Shown: in pieces, positions 36,909 to 47,374 of the stretch
Numbering within the stretch: the stretch's first letter is position 1
Layout: every line of letters starts with the position of its first letter
Source of the DNA: Podospora bellae-mahoneyi
Lineage: Eukaryota > Ascomycota > Sordariomycetes > Sordariales > Podosporaceae
Assembly (NCBI RefSeq): GCF_035222275.1
Contig: NW_026946359.1
Coordinates: forward strand, 6,386,001-6,450,000
Reading direction: 5' to 3'
Length of the DNA stretch: 64,000 bases
Translations under genes and position numbers: made by a program
The notes under the pieces: generated by a model
Told to the model about the DNA's origin: nothing
Database searches by the model: none
What the model saw: only the letters and a program-made list of their open reading frames with translations

Positions 36909-37878
36909 TTAGTAAAAGATGAGATCGATCGGGTGGTCGGGATCCGTATACTTGTCCTTGAACTCCTTCCTCGACAGAAGCCTCACAAGCGGCATCAAAG
37001 TCTCCCTCATGTCCACAATCCCCCGCTTCTTCTGGTCAATATGTGAAGCATCAACAATTATCCTTTTGAGATGCGAAGTAGCGAGCGCCCCTTTTGCACA
37101 GTCAGCATAGGAACGTAAGAGTTGCTGGAAGAATACCTACCATTCTCGATGAGATCAACCAGGCGCTGAGGCGTGCCAACCGCCATGCCACTGCGGTTCT
37201 TTTGGAGAAAGGCGACCTGTTCTTCTACCTTGAAATGCTTGGCAAACTGGTGATCATCAGTCAGCCAGCGTCATTGACTGAGAGTAGATATGGCTTCTTA
37301 CCAGCTTGGCGACTGTGTTGCCCTTCTTTTGGAACGTCCTGAGTGCTCTGTGATTTGGGCAAGTTAGCAGCTATCTCGATACAACAACTAAACTCGTACA
37401 CACCTGACAGTATCAGCGGCTCGGAGACCGGCAGCCGAGACAACTAGTGTATGCGGGGCACCACACGTCTTGGATGCATTGTTGAGCTTCTCGGGCTCGG
37501 CTGAAAACTTCTCCAGGAAATCTGGTAGGTTTTCGAGATTTCTCGGCTTCTCATACGAAGTGGTGTCTTTGATGGCGTTGGCTACATCATGGAGTTAGCC
37601 TTGTCCTGCAAGCCCCGTAAGTCGAAGTGCCACTCACCCGAAATGTAAAGATCTGAGAGCTCAATGGGACTGAGCTCTGTGCCAAAACGAGACGTCTTTT
37701 GAGCAAGTTGATCAGCCAGGAGCTGGCCGTCCATCCGAGCGAACGCCTTGTTCAGACCAGCCTCGACATCCAGGTCGGCCTCATCCTCACGCTGCTTCTT
37801 CTGTTTCTTCTTTGCCTTCTTGACGAGTACACCCTCGTCGTCGATCTTCCTCTTCTTGCTCTGGACCTCGGGCGCCAT
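36909..37878 (-). CDS. cms1: Cms1, 90S pre-ribosome/U3-associated factor (250 aa)
   Basis: There are five exons on the minus strand: 37878-37638, 37581-37404, 37347-37302, 37246-37141 and 37090-36909. The four introns of 50-56 nt each have a CTAAC or CTGAC branch site, and the total of 753 nt is in frame. The N-terminus is a basic nuclear-type segment (KKRKIDDEG, KKAKKKQKKQRE). The body carries the Cms1-family pattern: APHTLVVSAAGLRAADTVR, a short FQKKG segment, VGTPQRLVDLIENG, and IIVDASHIDQKKRGI near the C-terminus. In yeast, Cms1 associates with the 90S small-subunit processome in the nucleolus; its motifs resemble a degenerate DEAD-box helicase core without ATPase motifs. Its divergent neighbour is krev-1, 3.7 kb away. 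Confidence 0.9.
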
Positions 37879-40800
37879 TTAGAAGTGTTCGGTGTCGGTG
37901 TTGATGAACCCGCTTATAAGAGAATGAGACCCGAGAAGTGCGTTATTGCTATGCAATCGATAGATTGACCCTGTGTTTTGGAGTCTAGTCGACAAAAATA
38001 GGAGGTTTCAAATTAGGCAAATAAGCGTCGCCCACATGATGAAGCGATCTGTTTCTGTTGTGGTGAATGAAGATGTTCTCAAGTGACCTTCAAAGAATCA
38101 AGCTTGGCAGAGTCGAGGGCGGATGGAATTTTTTTGGGAATAGCGGACAGTGTGCACAGGAGATGTATGGTTCTGGCACTGTATTTCTCAGTGTCTGCCG
38201 GCAACTGGGTGCCAAATCAGAACGGCCAGGCCCCCGAAACGCACAGTGCGAATTGTCTCGCGCCGTCCACCAGGCCTGCTTCAGGAAACGTGCGATCCCA
38301 AAACAACCTCGAGTTCAGTCATGAAGCTCCTCTTATCATCTCCTTGGTCTTGTTTTCCACGTCATCCACTACCTTTCAGAGTTATTCGCTCTTCGAATCA
38401 TGCATCAAACTGCCTCAGAATGATAGCTAGCATGTTCTACAATAACACGGCAAGCGTTCTCAGGTGTTGCCCAGAGGGTGGTGAGGCTCCAAAGATCAAG
38501 AGGATGCGGTTACGACAGGAAGGATAGGTATTTGCCAAGTTGACGGTGGCAGTGAGAAGACGCCATCGTCCCAAAAAGCACTCTTGCGTTCATCCAGTTT
38601 GTCATAGCTCCGAGTGGCGGTGCTACATTCCCGATTGCTTGCCATTGAGCCCGAGGCTTCAGCATATCCTGTACGTCGTCACCTCACCTGGTTGGCTTCG
38701 TTTCCCGCAAGCTCAGACACACCGCTTCTCAAGACTGTTTAGTTTCCGATAATACGGAACAGACTAGTCTGGGGAGACAGTGGGTAGAGTGGCGCAGATA
38801 TAAACATTCCCCATCACCGGACCAGTGCGAGCTCTGCATCCCTATCGAGTGACGAGGAGCAGATTCCCAAGACGAGAAGCAACTGCCGACTTGAAAACAC
38901 CGGTGCCAGAACGCTCGGATAGTCAGGATCTGCCTCTGAAAGCTCTGGCCATCCCGACCCAAGCGGCAACCTGTCGTAAGCCACCTGTACGTCCATCGCC
39001 TTGTAGGTGTCAAATCCCAGCACCGACTACAGTTTCCTTCCATGTGTGCGTCAAGGTGTGCCAAACCGGAAAACATGGAAAGACACAAGGGAAAAAGCAA
39101 CGAGGTTGCTAACCCTAGGCCCCGGCCGAGTGGTGTATCCCAAAAGCTCGGGCTTGAGCTATTGACTGGCATGGTCAGCGGATGACATCTTGGTCACTTG
39201 GAGATGCTGGCCAGTCGGGAGAAAATGCCAGTCGTTGGTTCGTGGAAGGCGAGGAAACAAACACGACCAAGATACGAGCTGCCGCGTAACCTGCAGTGGC
39301 CATTGGCTTTTCAACATCGAGTTTGTTCCTTTTTCCGTGAGGTCCAAACGCTGTGCTGAGAACACCGCAGGACAGCTGCTGCCAACCAAGGGCGGTCTCT
39401 AGCGAGGTGATAGAATGTGCACCTAGGGCGTGCAGCCAAGGGGCTAGCGAGCGTAAGGGAGAACCCAGCTCCGAGACCAGGTCAGACCTGCTGTCTCGAC
39501 GGGGAAAAGAAAGTCGTCTCAAGCTGCTGGCCTGGCCGTTGGAGCTGGTCCGGATCGACATGGTACCAGGAGACCGGAATCAAGAGCCAGATCAGACAGA
39601 AACAACATGAGCTGGTGTTTGTGCGTGCGGGGCCGGCCGCAGCCATCTTTGCGCCCTTGGGCGGCGAGATCAGCATCGAGAAACAGGGTGGAAGATCCAT
39701 GAAAGGCCTCAGTCGAGCTGCGTACCTGCACAGTCCCATGTCTGTTCCTGCATGCAACAAGCCCTGGCTCTGTTCGCTGGCTGTCACGGCGCATGGTCGA
39801 CAGAGCAGCTGGCGTAGCGTTGCAGGAAGACAGCGAGGTATTGTTGGTGGGGGTTTGAATTCAGGTGGTCGGTGATGGAATTGGTGGGACCCCCTTGCCT
39901 TTTTGCTCACAGCGCCCCCCTCTTTGGCCGGGGAAGCAGCATCATGCAGCTGTGATGGGCCCTTTTGGGTGCTAGTTGGTCCGTTCGCTAGCCTCGCCCG
40001 CATCTATCATCCATTCACCAGAGCCCATTCCGACGCTGGGGCATGCAGGTGCTATGAAAAATTCTGGCAAAAAAAAAGGCGATCCCAAGATCTGCAAGAC
40101 ACTGTCAGGATGTCAGGACCGAGCTGCGGCCTGCCTGACTGATCTGCTGCGGTCCCGTCTTGCTCTGTTGATTTCTGCCGTGTCCCGGCATCCAGCGTGT
40201 TCCATATATGTCATCCCGACTTTGTTTTCAGATGGCCACCGTCCTATGCTAACACTGCCTATGGAGTACACCGACCCGCCCTCGGAACCGTCCTGGTGGT
40301 CCGCTAGTAGATCCATCCAATATCCATACCTGTCCCAATATCCTGCCACATCGGCACCCTCTCTTGTCTATCCTTCGTGCTCGCTGTGACGTTTATACCA
40401 ACCGAGGTGCCTCCCCCGGTCCCGTCTCTTGCGTGGCGTCATCGACACCGCAACTCCGGATTCGCTCCAAGAAGTGAGAGTTGTTGGTGCCCGCCGGCCA
40501 CCCTTGCGTCAGCATCAGCGCCAGAGAACCCCGGGGTTGAGCGAGGCACAAGAATCCCTGAACACAGGGAGTCGTCCCTGCAGACAACCGCAGACAACTG
40601 GTGACACCACACACTACAGCTGATTGATCCCCCCCGAGCCAGCGGATCCAAAGCAGCAAGATCGCCCTAAGGACCACTCATCACTGACGTTGTCACCTCC
40701 CTGCTATAGGCGAGAACAGATTCCCAACGCTCGGTCCTGGGTCTGCACAGAGTGCTTTGGTGCTTTGGGTGCATTGCTGTAAGGTGAGGTGGTCGGCCAT

Positions 40801-41537
40801 CGGTTGCAAAGAAGGGCTCCATCTCACGGCCCGCTAAAGCTCCGACTGGACGTCTCTCCCGCAGCTCCGCGCGCTTTGTGCCCCTAAACCCCCGGCCTCG
40901 CAGCCCCCAAAATTGTCGGCCAAGCACCCCAGCAAAGAACCCCCAGCAAAGCACCCCCAGCAAAGCACCCCCAGCAAAGCACCCCCAGCAAAGCACCCCC
41001 AGCAAAGAACCCCCACCCCCGCCTCCCCCAAGAAAGGACCCAGCACCAAGCACCCCTGATTACAAGCCGCGTGCTCGTCCTCGAGTCGTTTTTTCCCTAG
41101 GGGCCTTGCGAAGGAGAAAAGAACTGACAGCAAAATACCCGGTGACCGCAGGGAGAGAGAAATTGCATCACTTCCTTTCATCTCCCTTCATCTCCCTTCA
41201 TTTCCCTTCCTTCTCGTTCGTTTCTTTTGCCATCCTTTATCACACCAGCCCGCGGGTCCGGTCGACTCTCGCTGCATGCAGCCGCACCTGGGGCTCCAGT
41301 CTGTGTCGATTCCGCCTGTTTGGCGTCCCGTGAGGAGTCGGAGCTGCGAGCTTCAGGTTTGACTTGCTACATCATATCTCAGCCTGGCATTTCACAAGAT
41401 ATAAGGCTGCCCTGCAAAGGAAACGCGCGAGTTCTCTACTCACCTAGCCAGGGTCTGTTTCCTTTCTTTCCTCTCAACACCTCAACCACGACTGCTGCGG
41501 GATATCACTCAGTGTCGAGTCTTTCACAGCATACACA
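37879..41537. other. 3.7-kb divergent intergenic region between Cms1 and krev-1
   Basis: This holds both promoters and much DNA of unknown use. ORFs such as 39417-39875 (plus) and 39482-40003 (minus) overlap each other and match nothing. A 14-bp minisatellite sits at 40931-41014. From about 41.16 kb, T/C-rich repeats (CTCCCTTCAT-like) mark the krev-1 leader. Confidence 0.5.
40931..41014 (+). repeat. 14-bp minisatellite, six copies, upstream of krev-1
   Basis: Six head-to-tail copies of AGCAAAGCACCCCC; the first and last copies carry GAA in place of GCA. It sits about 525-605 bp upstream of the krev-1 start codon. The complementary strand is G-rich (GGGGGTGC), so G-rich secondary structure is possible. 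Confidence 0.9.
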
Positions 41538-43026
41538 ATGCCGTCGAGGTTTACCTATCAGCCCGTGTAAGTCATGCATTTCCAGTTTACGTCATTTTAC
41601 ATTTCATGTCACCCACCGTTTGTGTGGTATACTCCATCTACCAGCTCAATGAGATGAATTCTCATACGTCTGCTCGTATATGTCGAGAACGTGTCCTGAA
41701 TCAGAGAAATCTACGCGCTCTTTTCCCCTTTGTTTTTCATCAGCTGCCCTAATCTCGACAAAACACGCTCTCGGGATTTTGGCGTTGTTTCTTGGTTTTT
41801 TTTTTTTTTTATTTTTTATTTTATTTTTTTTTTTTCTAAAATTTTATTTGGAAGGTTGGGGCACAACACATTTGCTAACACGTCGGGTGGTGTCCACCCT
41901 GATTGTTTAGTCGGGAATACCATGTGGTAGTTTTAGGCGCAGGTTGGTTTGCCTTCCTCCTCTTCTCCCCGACATATCCCACGCTTGCGCAGAAATTCAC
42001 GAGAGCTCTCTTCTTTGGTGGAGGAGGGAAAGAGTGGCAATGCCCCGATGGCTGGTGGTTGCGAACTGCCTGAGTGGTAGTACGACTGTTTTGGCTGACA
42101 TTGTTTTTTTTGGCTTATCTCAGGTGGTGTCGGGAAGAGTTGCTTGACTGGTGTGTATGCCCCGTTTTTGCTTGTATAACCCTGGGTTCTTTTGGTGGTC
42201 ACACATAACCCTGAATATGTCCCCTTTCACCTATTTACCCTGGAGTGAGGATTGACTGACGAGAACAGCCCAATTTGTCCACAATGAATGGATTGAGAGC
42301 TATGATCCGACAATCGAGGATTCATACAGGACGCAGGTGACTGTTGATGTGAGTCTCTTGCCATTCCTCTCGCAATGCATTTTACTGACGCATGGTTTCA
42401 AGGGACGGCAAGTAGTACTCGAGATGTAAGCACACCCACACAACGCTGACTCTTCACACGTCTGAACGCGTCTTGTTGCACTATACTGACTCCATCTTCT
42501 TCCCCTCCTCCCCAGCCTCGACACTGCAGGAACAGACCAATTCGTCGCTATGCGCGACCTGTTCCTCAAATCGGGGCAAGGGTTTATTCTAGTCTTTAGC
42601 ATCGCCTCCCGCAGCTCGTTTGATGAGCTCGCGATCTTGAAAGAAGAGATTCGCCGCATCAAAGACGACGACACGGTCCCGATTGTGATAGTGGGCAACA
42701 AGGCCGATTTGGAAGATCAGAGGGCGGTGGATAGGGCGACGGCGTTTGGCGTTTCGAGGAGTTGGAACGCGCCGTATTATGAGAGCAGTGCTAGGACGAG
42801 GAGTAAGTTTTCTTGTTATTGGTTGTGTGTGATGTGGGTTGGTGGCTGATGAGAAGATGTAGCGAATGTGGACGAGGTGTTTATCGATCTTTGTCGGCAG
42901 CTGTGCAGGAGGGAAGACATGCTGGAGAAGCAGGCGAGGGATGAGTTGGGGCAGAAGATGAGTGATGAGGCGGCGAAGAAGAGGAGGAGGAGGAGGAGGA
43001 GGAAGGAGAAGTGTGTGATTCTTTGA
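41538..43026 (+). CDS. krev-1: Rap/Rsr1-type small GTPase, krev-1 homologue (213 aa)
   Basis: There are seven exons: 41538-41566, 41911-41942, 42124-42150, 42269-42348, 42403-42425, 42516-42802 and 42863-43026. Splicing gives 642 nt in frame. The GTPase core is complete: P-loop GAGGVGKS, effector loop YDPTIEDSYRTQ (as in Rap1), DTAGTDQF, where Thr replaces the Ras Gln61 (a Rap hallmark), NKAD, and ESSA. The C-terminus has a run of seven Arg within a basic stretch, then the CVIL CAAX box, predicted to be geranylgeranylated. The yeast relative Rsr1/Bud1 directs bud-site and Cdc42 polarity at the plasma membrane, so a polarity role in hyphae is inferred. Intron 1 is long (344 nt) with a T-rich tract. 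Four early exons are only 23-32 nt, and their boundaries rest on conservation; donor GTTGGT of intron 2 is weak. Confidence 0.9.
41796..41836. repeat. T-rich tract in krev-1 intron 1
   Basis: About 41 bases of nearly pure T with three A interruptions, lying inside the 344-nt first intron of krev-1. Confidence 0.85.
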
Positions 43027-46000
43027 GAGGTGGGGGTCATGGATTGGGGAAGGGACTACGAGGGTTTTGAAACATGTGGGAATGAAGCTAGGCTATGATT
43101 GGGATTGGCGAGGTAGTTGGGCGGGCGGGATATTTATCTTAATTGTACTTGTGTGTTTATCCTGAACGGGAATGGGGAACGATACTCTTGGAGCCAGATG
43201 GGGAGGCGCGAGTCGTTTGAGTTTTCTGGAATCTTTACACAGTCTTATATGCTGAGGGAGTGAGTGTGGAGTGGTTTGGCATGGAACTTCATTCATGACG
43301 GGGGGAACGCAAGCACAATTCACAAACGCAAAAGACAAATGGGGGATATATACTCGGATTTAGCGCAAGCGTAGGAGCAATGGGATTTTCTTTCTCGGTG
43401 TTGGTGTCTACTTCTTTCTCCTGAATAGCCAAACAACCACCTTTGACTAAACCATCTTGGTTGGCCAACAACTCCATTCCTAGCTATAACACCACCAGCC
43501 CATAACTTGATCAACACCCAGCCGATGTCGGCCAACGCATCGGACTCCCAAATATCACAATCACCTACACTTACATATATCACATTGCAGAACAGCACCA
43601 GAGCTCTTTTCTCAGCCGCGGAACTTTCCGTCTGAGAACTGTAGCCAGAATAGAGATGGTGCAGGCCATCTCGTAAATCTTGACAGGTCAGACGCATCTG
43701 ATCAGACACTGCGCATCCAATTCTTTTGCACGTCAGTACCCTAGCTAGGTGGCACAGCTATGTATTCAGCTCATGTGAAGGAGCCGTGGGGGTGGTGGAC
43801 TGAGGATGGAATCTTGAGATGTTGGGACGTTTGAGCGGCTATTATGGAGGGTTGATTGGAAGTGGCTTTCTTGAGGATGGGCGGAGAAGAGGTAGATGGA
43901 AAGAAACTGCAGAGAACACATACCTAGTGTAAAGAGGCGCAAAGAAGAGATAAACGGCGGAGGGAAGAGGGTGCTGTGAGTGTGAGATAGGTAAGTCACT
44001 GTAGAAGCGCGGCTATTTTCTTGCGAGCGATTGGGCTGATGGTTGACAGACGGTTGGTGATGTGAGAGTAAGAGGGTGTGCTGGCTGGTGGCTGCATGTT
44101 GATATCGGGATGCTAAAATCAGCTTCAATCATAAGGTGAACGAGAGAAGATAGATGGCTGGTGTATGAGGCTTGTTTTCTCCCCAGTTAGATGGTAGATG
44201 TCGTTATGATGTCTCGGGTAACCAAAATAAACACGGTAGTAAAAGGGGTTATCTCGGTGCAAGGGAAGAAATAGGGGTTTGCATTCATGGTACTGTGCAA
44301 CCACATATCGCCAACATCCAAAAGACAAAAGGTCTCATGAGTCCCTGCTGTTGGATGGGTTCCAACATATTTCCCATCAACTGCAAGCCTGAATGTGAGC
44401 AACTCTGCAGTTGATATGACCTCAATGCACTCTCCCGCAACAGCGCAACATGTTTCAGAGGGCACGGTTGCCCAATTGTGGTTTCTTTGAAGTCTCGCAA
44501 AATGGAAAAGGGGGAATATCAGTCAGACTGTGTGACGGCATGAACCTCTGTCTTGGGCCATGCGTCGCGACGTCACTTGAAACGCGGATGAGAGGCGGAT
44601 GTTGTGCGAGGAAACCTGACTGGTTGGTTCGTCACAAGGAACGGAACACCTCGAGATGTTTGACAGGACGGGCAGTCGTCATGGTACGAAGAAGAGGAAT
44701 ACCAATGGTATGGGGGTGGGTTGTGGTTGATCGCTCTCGAAGCAGAGGAAGGAAACGGCGGCAACATGGCACAATGCAAGTTTAAGCTCGAGATGCGATT
44801 TGCTCTTTGTCTTTGCAAGACCTTGAATACTGCCACCAATCAGCAATGGATCCAGCAGACTTTGAGAAAATGTGCGACGAAAAGCCCGGGCGGAATCCGA
44901 TCAGCGAACCGGAGGCCGTGTGTTGGTCCGAATTCTCCGTCGTCTGATGTTGGGATGCGACTGTAGGTACGGAGAGACATAGTCTGCTTGCGCAAAGAAA
45001 ACCTCAAAGCCTGCTTGGGCGACTGTTGGAGCCGATGCTGCCGGGTTTGCGAACCCAGTGATAGAGAGTCAAGCATTGAGTTGGTGACAGCGCCACGCCG
45101 GCGGTCTCCGATCGGGCCCGTTGAGAATCGCGGGAGTCTTTTGCGGCCGAAATCAGGCCATCCGTCGGGTTGACGCCACGGTGGGCAACGGCATCTGAAC
45201 AATGTCGCTGTGGGTAATCCGTTGCCTTTGCTCTTGTTCATGGTAAAGTTGGGGTCGACCGCTTGGACCAGAACGTCATGTGGGTGATGGCGCTAGTGTT
45301 TAAGAGTGAGCCTGACTCCACCTCCTTATCTACGCTGGAGTGGAGAGAAGCAGCCCTGCAATTCTCACCGTGATCAGAAAGACCATCAAAGCCGAGATCT
45401 CGATGCTTCTTGCACTGTTACCAATATCCATCCTGGTGGTATTTCACCCTTCTGTTCCATCAGCATGCTTTCCCACTAGCTGGTCTGCCGTAGCCAAAGT
45501 CTCCTCCATCGTCCTGTTTCCGTCGTCACCGTCGTATATGGCAGCTTCGTATTGTCCAGGCCAAACAGACTTCCATGTAACCCTGGCCACGGACAATGCC
45601 ACCCCGAAGCCTGCAGGGCTGCGGGCAACGGCAAAGCCCAGACCCTCCGCGTGTGCCTGCCCCCTGTGTCTTGCGTGCTCCTGCCCCCGTGTCCGTCCCC
45701 TCGGAGCCATGATGCCCCTTGAGCCCGATCACAGCCCGCTGGGGGGCGTGTTTTCGTGTTTTTGTGTTTTCCTTCTCGAGTTTCGTTTCTGTCATCGTTG
45801 TTGTTGCTGCTGCTGTCGTGTTCATCCAAACTCTTGTCATTCTTTAGCATATCCCGTCACCCGTTCGCCGCCGCCCGCGTGGCTCCGACGGCATTGCCGC
45901 TCCTTCGAACCCTCCTTTCGCAACTATTCGCACTCTTGTCGCCGCTTGCCACATTCACGCTCCTGTTGGTTCCCGCCGGTGATCTGGAACCACTGCTCTG

Positions 46001-47374
46001 GACTGGCAAACTTCTCGGCAGGATATCCAGAAGAGCTCCAGCGGATCTCTCAGATCACCGGATTCACTGATCACTAGCTGGCCATCACTGCTGCTCGCTG
46101 CACGCCTTGCACGACACCGTCTCTGCACTACGTTAGTCATCGCCTGGTTCTGCGAGGGACTGCAGCCAACGCTTGATTTTCTCTTGATCTTCATCTCTCA
46201 GACACCACTTCTGCTTGCTGGAGCTGGGTGCCGCCGCGAAGAGCTCTCTTGCTCTCCCGCACATCTGAAACGGCACCCCCCGTCTCGGTCGTACGTGCAC
46301 GATTTCATCCTGATCCCCTCCCATTACCGAGTCTGCCCAGTACCGACGTCCCACGCCTCTTTGGTGCAGTCTCCCGAATCCCCCGAGAAGAAAAAAAAAA
46401 GAACACTCCAAGTTGTTGTCGTCCTCGCCGTTGCTTGTCTTTCCATCGGTTCCTCGCACTACAGCACAACGTGCGACTTGTACGACATTGCACCTGATTC
46501 GCCGGGTGGGCAGGATAGACACAACGTACGGCATACAACCGGGTCGCCCCAATACCGCGCAGTGTGAGGTGACAGGGGTGTGTTCGTGGAGACGTCGAAA
46601 CACAAAGGTACGTGATACCTCATCCCGTCACAGTTCCCCCCAGGGGTTCGTCGCTGGCTTGGCTTGGCTTGGCTTGGCTTCGCGGTAGGTAGTAACCTCA
46701 CACACACACACGCACACCTTTGCTCGGGCCAACCTGAACAGGCAAATCTGGCAAATGGGTTGAATACTATCGATCTGTTGTTGCGCTACCCGTCCCCGAA
46801 CACGCTCGTTTTCTTTCTTTCCTTCTGTCTGTCCCGTTCTGCCCGCGAGGCCACCACGGCTGACCTCTGATTACCTGGCGTATAGACTGTCACGTCGTTT
46901 TATTTGGCTTCGCGAGATCGAAGGCCACTGGTTTGTTGAAGAGTAATTCTCTCGTTTTCCTGTTTGTTGGGCCTGGTTCGTGTCACGGTGCACGCTGGGT
47001 TCGGTCCAATCTTTTTTTTCCATTCTCCTACGCTGGCAGAGATTACGCTCGTTTGTCGCGGCTACACACGCGTCCGGTTCCACGACTCTGGGATTTGGGA
47101 CTGGGGGCACCCGACGTTTGCGATACCAGGTGTTTATGAGGTCCGAAGGTTGAGACAGACACGGTGTACTATTTACCATCAGCGGCAGCTCGTGCCACCC
47201 GCCCTCCAGCAAACATTGGCAAACCGTTTCTTGTCGAAACCAAATCAGCAACAGCCTATGCTCGTGGAGTCGAAAGAAGGACCGGAAGGATTCGAAAAAG
47301 CCAGGGAAAGGAGGACTCGAAGGGAACGAACAGCCGGACTGGATGAGCCGAGGTGCAAGAGGGCTCTGAGCTAA
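43027..47374. other. 4.3-kb intergenic region between krev-1 and the EGF membrane-protein gene
   Basis: The left part is the krev-1 3' flank. The right part, from about 45.7 kb, is C/T-rich and contains donor-like sites (for example AAAGGTACGTGA at 46609), suggesting a long, possibly spliced, 5' leader for the gene at 47375. A frame open from 46964 stops at 47372-47374, directly before that gene's ATG, and is treated as chance or leader sequence. ORF 45340-46077 has no domain. A (GGCTT)5 repeat lies at 46656-46680. I saw no RNA gene. Confidence 0.45.
46656..46680 (+). repeat. (GGCTT)5 microsatellite
   Basis: Five exact GGCTT pentamers in the presumed leader or promoter of the gene at 47375. 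Confidence 0.9.

Noticed and set aside
39417-40003. Overlapping ORFs on both strands between cms1 and krev-1
   Set aside because: Neither has a domain, start context or splice support. They overlap almost completely, as chance frames in GC-balanced DNA do.
45340-46077. 245-codon plus-strand ORF with a Cys run
   Set aside because: The composition reflects TGC/TGT-rich leader DNA. There is no domain, and overlapping frames exist on the other strand.
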